Below are positions 5,675-7,223 of a DNA stretch of 7,223 nucleotides, piece after piece; position 1 is the stretch's first letter, and each line of letters starts with the position of its first letter. The notes beneath the pieces are model-generated. The model was not told where the DNA came from, did not search any database, and was given only the letters and a program-made list of their open reading frames with translations. The stretch is taken from positions 1 to 7,223 of the forward strand of contig UQZI01000093.1 of NCBI GenBank assembly GCA_900545555.1, in the 5' to 3' direction. The stretch comes from an uncultured Collinsella sp. (GTDB lineage: Bacteria; Actinomycetota; Coriobacteriia; Coriobacteriales; Coriobacteriaceae). Made by a program: the position numbers and the translations under genes.

Positions 5675-5714
5675 AAAGGGGATGGAGCAGGTCTACGCCC
5701 TCCATCCCCTTTTT
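5675..5714 (+). terminator. Intrinsic terminator after EIID copy 2
   Basis: GGGGATGGAG (5678-5687) pairs perfectly with CTCCATCCCC (5700-5709) over a 12-nt loop, with A residues on the left against T5710-5714 on the right. It is unrelated in sequence to the terminator after EIID copy 1. It ends 17 nt before the MFS start codon. Confidence 0.92.
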
Positions 5715-5731
5715 GTATAGAAGGAGTTCGT

Positions 5732-6946
5732 ATGTTCGCGAAGGATCGCGAAGCAATGCGCCTGACGCCGGCAGAGGTCAGGCTGATTCTCATTGAGTCC
5801 CTGCAGTGGTGCGCCAACAACGCAGTCTACTTTTTGGGGCTTATCGGTGCGGCCACGTATGATCTGGCCGGCACGGCCTTTTTGGTTGCTGCCATTACGC
5901 TCGTGCGCAATCTTATGACGTCGGCGGGCAATATGGTGTCGGGCTCGGTCATCGATCGCTTTGGACCGCGCCGGACGTCGTTTGTGACGTGCGTGATTAC
6001 GGCTGTGCTATCGCTTGGCGTGGGGTTAGCGCCGTTGTCTGTCCCCGGGCTTGTGTTTGCCGCGTGCGTCTTGGGACTTGCGGGCGGCTTTATCAACACC
6101 TGCACGCATGCGTTTCCGGGATACCTGGAGTCGACCACCGAGGGCCGCACCCGCGTGAACGGTCTCATGGTGTTCTACAGCAATATCGCCTATACCGCTG
6201 GCCCGCTGCTCGGTGGTGCCATCGTGAGCTGTTTTGCCACGCAATCGGTCTATCTGCTCATGGCGGGCATGATGGGTGTGGCGGCTGTGCTCTCCTTGGG
6301 CTGTCACGAGTGCGTTGTTCCCGCAAAAGGGGAGAAGCCGAAGGGCGGTATTCTGGGCGGCATGGCCGAGGGTGCGCGACTTACGTTTCGCGATCACGAC
6401 CTGCGCCTCATCTTTATCTCGGGCTTTTTGGGTTTCTTTGCGTTTGGCGCGTTCGATTCGCTGGAGTCGTTGTTCTACCGTGATGTGCTCAACGTGGATA
6501 TCGTCTGGTTGGGCTGGCTGTCCTCGGTCGTGGGCCTTACTTCCTCGGTGGGTGCGTTCATCCTGACCAAGCTTTCTGCTCGCCATGTCAACCTGCGATT
6601 GCTGCTCGGCGCGCTCATGGCCGTGGGCATTGGGTCCATGGTGTACGTGGGCACCGATATGCTGGGGGTCGCGATTATCGGTCAGGCGATTAACGGTATG
6701 GCCTGGGGATTCCTAGAACCTCTGCAGATGATCTTGATTCAGGAGCGCGCCGACATCAAATACCTGGGGCGCATTACCGGCTTTGTGCGTTTTGGCCTGA
6801 TGAGCGCCGGCGTGCTGCCGCTGCTGGCGGCTCCGTTTTTAGCGGAGGCTTTGGGCGTCCAGGCGGTGCTGTTTGGAGCATCGACCATTATTGCGCTGGT
6901 GGGAACGCTGTTCTTTGTCGCACAAGGGAGGCGTCGGCGGTGTTAG
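5732..6946 (+). CDS. Major facilitator superfamily (MFS) transporter, 12 TM
   Basis: This 404-residue polytopic membrane protein has the length and two-times-six-helix layout of MFS carriers. The loop between helices 2 and 3 carries motif A, G-S-V-I-D-R-F-G-P-R-R (71-81). A central hydrophilic stretch of about 25-30 residues near 200-225 (K-G-E-K-P-K-G-G) is the usual inter-domain loop, and the C-terminus is basic (R-R-R-R-C). AAGGAG at 5721-5726 lies 5 nt before ATG 5732, a strong ribosome site; ATG 5756 is a less likely start. Substrate cannot be read from sequence; sugar uptake, drug export or product export are all open. Codon use is mixed with many T-ending codons, like the DMT gene and unlike the PTS genes. 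It follows a terminator directly, so expression may depend on read-through or on a promoter I cannot identify. Confidence 0.9.
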   Translation: MFAKDREAMRLTPAEVRLILIESLQWCANNAVYFLGLIGAATYDLAGTAFLVAAITLVRNLMTSAGNMVSGSVIDRFGPRRTSFVTCVITAVLSLGVGLAPLSVPGLVFAACVLGLAGGFINTCTHAFPGYLESTTEGRTRVNGLMVFYSNIAYTAGPLLGGAIVSCFATQSVYLLMAGMMGVAAVLSLGCHECVVPAKGEKPKGGILGGMAEGARLTFRDHDLRLIFISGFLGFFAFGAFDSLESLFYRDVLNVDIVWLGWLSSVVGLTSSVGAFILTKLSARHVNLRLLLGALMAVGIGSMVYVGTDMLGVAIIGQAINGMAWGFLEPLQMILIQERADIKYLGRITGFVRFGLMSAGVLPLLAAPFLAEALGVQAVLFGASTIIALVGTLFFVAQGRRRRC

Positions 6947-6963
6947 CTATACATTCAATTCTA

Positions 6964-6977
6964 ATTTAATACCACTC
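6964..6977 (-). promoter_or_regulatory. Inverted TGGTATTAAA half-site after the MFS gene
   Basis: On the minus strand this reads GAGTGGTATTAAAT, a 14-base match to 3871-3884. Its inner 12 bases are an exact inverted copy of 7024-7035. No minus-strand gene starts nearby, so it looks like an auxiliary operator for the promoter downstream rather than part of a divergent promoter. Confidence 0.55.
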
Positions 6978-7025
6978 ACCAGAGAATTTCGACCGTTCAC
7001 CGAGGATTGGAACAGATTGAAAAGT

Positions 7026-7070
7026 GGTATTAAAAACACGTCGGGTGTATGTCTATAATTGGTATCGAAA
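7026..7070 (+). promoter_or_regulatory. Promoter with two TGGTAT-type half-sites upstream of the 7117 gene
   Basis: TATAAT (7055-7060) is a consensus -10 box with a weak TTAAAA -35 at 7031-7036 (18-bp spacer). TGGTATTAAA begins at 7026 and TGGTATCGAA at 7061, again 35 bp apart and in the same phase to the -10 box as at 3874-3918. The expected start site is near 7067. A small GC-rich stem around 7076-7095 (CGCGA with TCGCG) follows in the leader. Shared architecture implies that EIIC copy 2 and this gene answer to the same regulator. Confidence 0.75.
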
Positions 7071-7116
7071 AAAAACGCGATGTATAGATTCGCGTGCAGA
7101 ACAGAAAGGAAAAGCC

Positions 7117-7223
7117 ATGAAGGAAACCGAGAAGATCGAAATCATGCACTTTAGCCAGGAGGGCTACGTCGAGGACGGCAAGGCGCTCTACGAGACCGGC
7201 AAGAAGATGACCGCGCTCGCCGA
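7117..7223 (+). CDS. Probable SIS-domain sugar-phosphate enzyme, N-terminal fragment
   Basis: The frame is open from ATG 7117 to the window edge, giving 35 full codons. AAAGGA (7105-7110) lies 6 nt upstream, and a recognisable promoter lies 56 nt further back, so this is the first gene of a transcript. The visible residues are polar and helix-forming, with M-H-F-S-Q-E-G-Y-V-E-D-G and later Y-E-T-G-K-K-M. This is reminiscent of the N-terminal helix that precedes the first SIS domain in FrlB/GfrF-like or AgaS-like proteins. No catalytic part is visible, so the family call rests on general resemblance plus the locus logic (a SIS gene precedes the PTS at the left edge too) and is only moderate. 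That it is a real gene start is much surer than its identity. It cannot be compared with the SIS fragment at 1-197, because the two show opposite ends. Confidence 0.6.
   Translation, partial: MKETEKIEIMHFSQEGYVEDGKALYETGKKMTALA

Noticed and set aside
6873..7058. Open frame of 61 codons across the end of the MFS gene
   Set aside because: It overlaps the MFS gene in another frame and then runs through the operator and promoter; no ribosome site.

Overview
The window looks like a chromosomal stretch of a high-GC gut actinobacterium of the Coriobacteriia, most likely Collinsella or a close relative. I infer this from the composition, the C-ending codon preference of the PTS genes and the gene content; it was not tested by a search. 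All genes I can support lie on the + strand.

Layout. The first operon (1 to about 2909) holds the C-terminal end of a SIS-domain sugar-phosphate deglycase or isomerase resembling FrlB/GfrF. It is followed by a complete mannose-family (EII-Man) phosphotransferase system: EIIA, EIIB, EIIC and EIID, closed by a strong intrinsic terminator. An EamA/DMT-type transporter (2937-3827) starts only 27 nt behind that terminator. A 225-bp intergenic region then carries a recognisable promoter with two TGGTAT-type half-sites and a structured leader. It drives a second EIIC-EIID pair (4053-5640), closed by a second terminator, and an MFS transporter (5732-6946) is tucked 17 nt behind it. Finally, a 170-bp intergenic region carries the same promoter/operator architecture plus an extra inverted half-site, in front of the 5' end of another gene (7117 onward) that is probably a second SIS-domain enzyme.

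How the genes fit together. EIIA and EIIB relay phosphate to a sugar or sugar derivative imported through the EIIC/EIID membrane pair, and the SIS enzyme would process the resulting sugar phosphate. The SIS plus EII-Man pairing resembles the gfr/frl systems for Amadori products such as fructoselysine and glucoselysine. This is inference, and the substrate is not proved here. The second EIIC-EIID pair has no adjacent EIIA or EIIB and could be served by the first pair.

Most notable. The last third of EIIC, all of EIID and 9 bp beyond are present twice as a direct repeat that is base-for-base identical as far as I could read (1796-2858 and 4587-5649, 1063 bp). The first two thirds of the two EIIC genes are clearly diverged. 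The result is two permeases with different N-terminal EIIC parts on one constant EIIC-tail/EIID module. Codon use changes abruptly at the repeat boundary: nearly every codon inside it ends in G or C. This suggests gene conversion or module swapping. The second observation is a shared promoter/operator design with an identical 35-bp half-site spacing in front of both EIIC2 and the downstream SIS gene, pointing to common control, plausibly by a GntR/HutC-type regulator not in the window.
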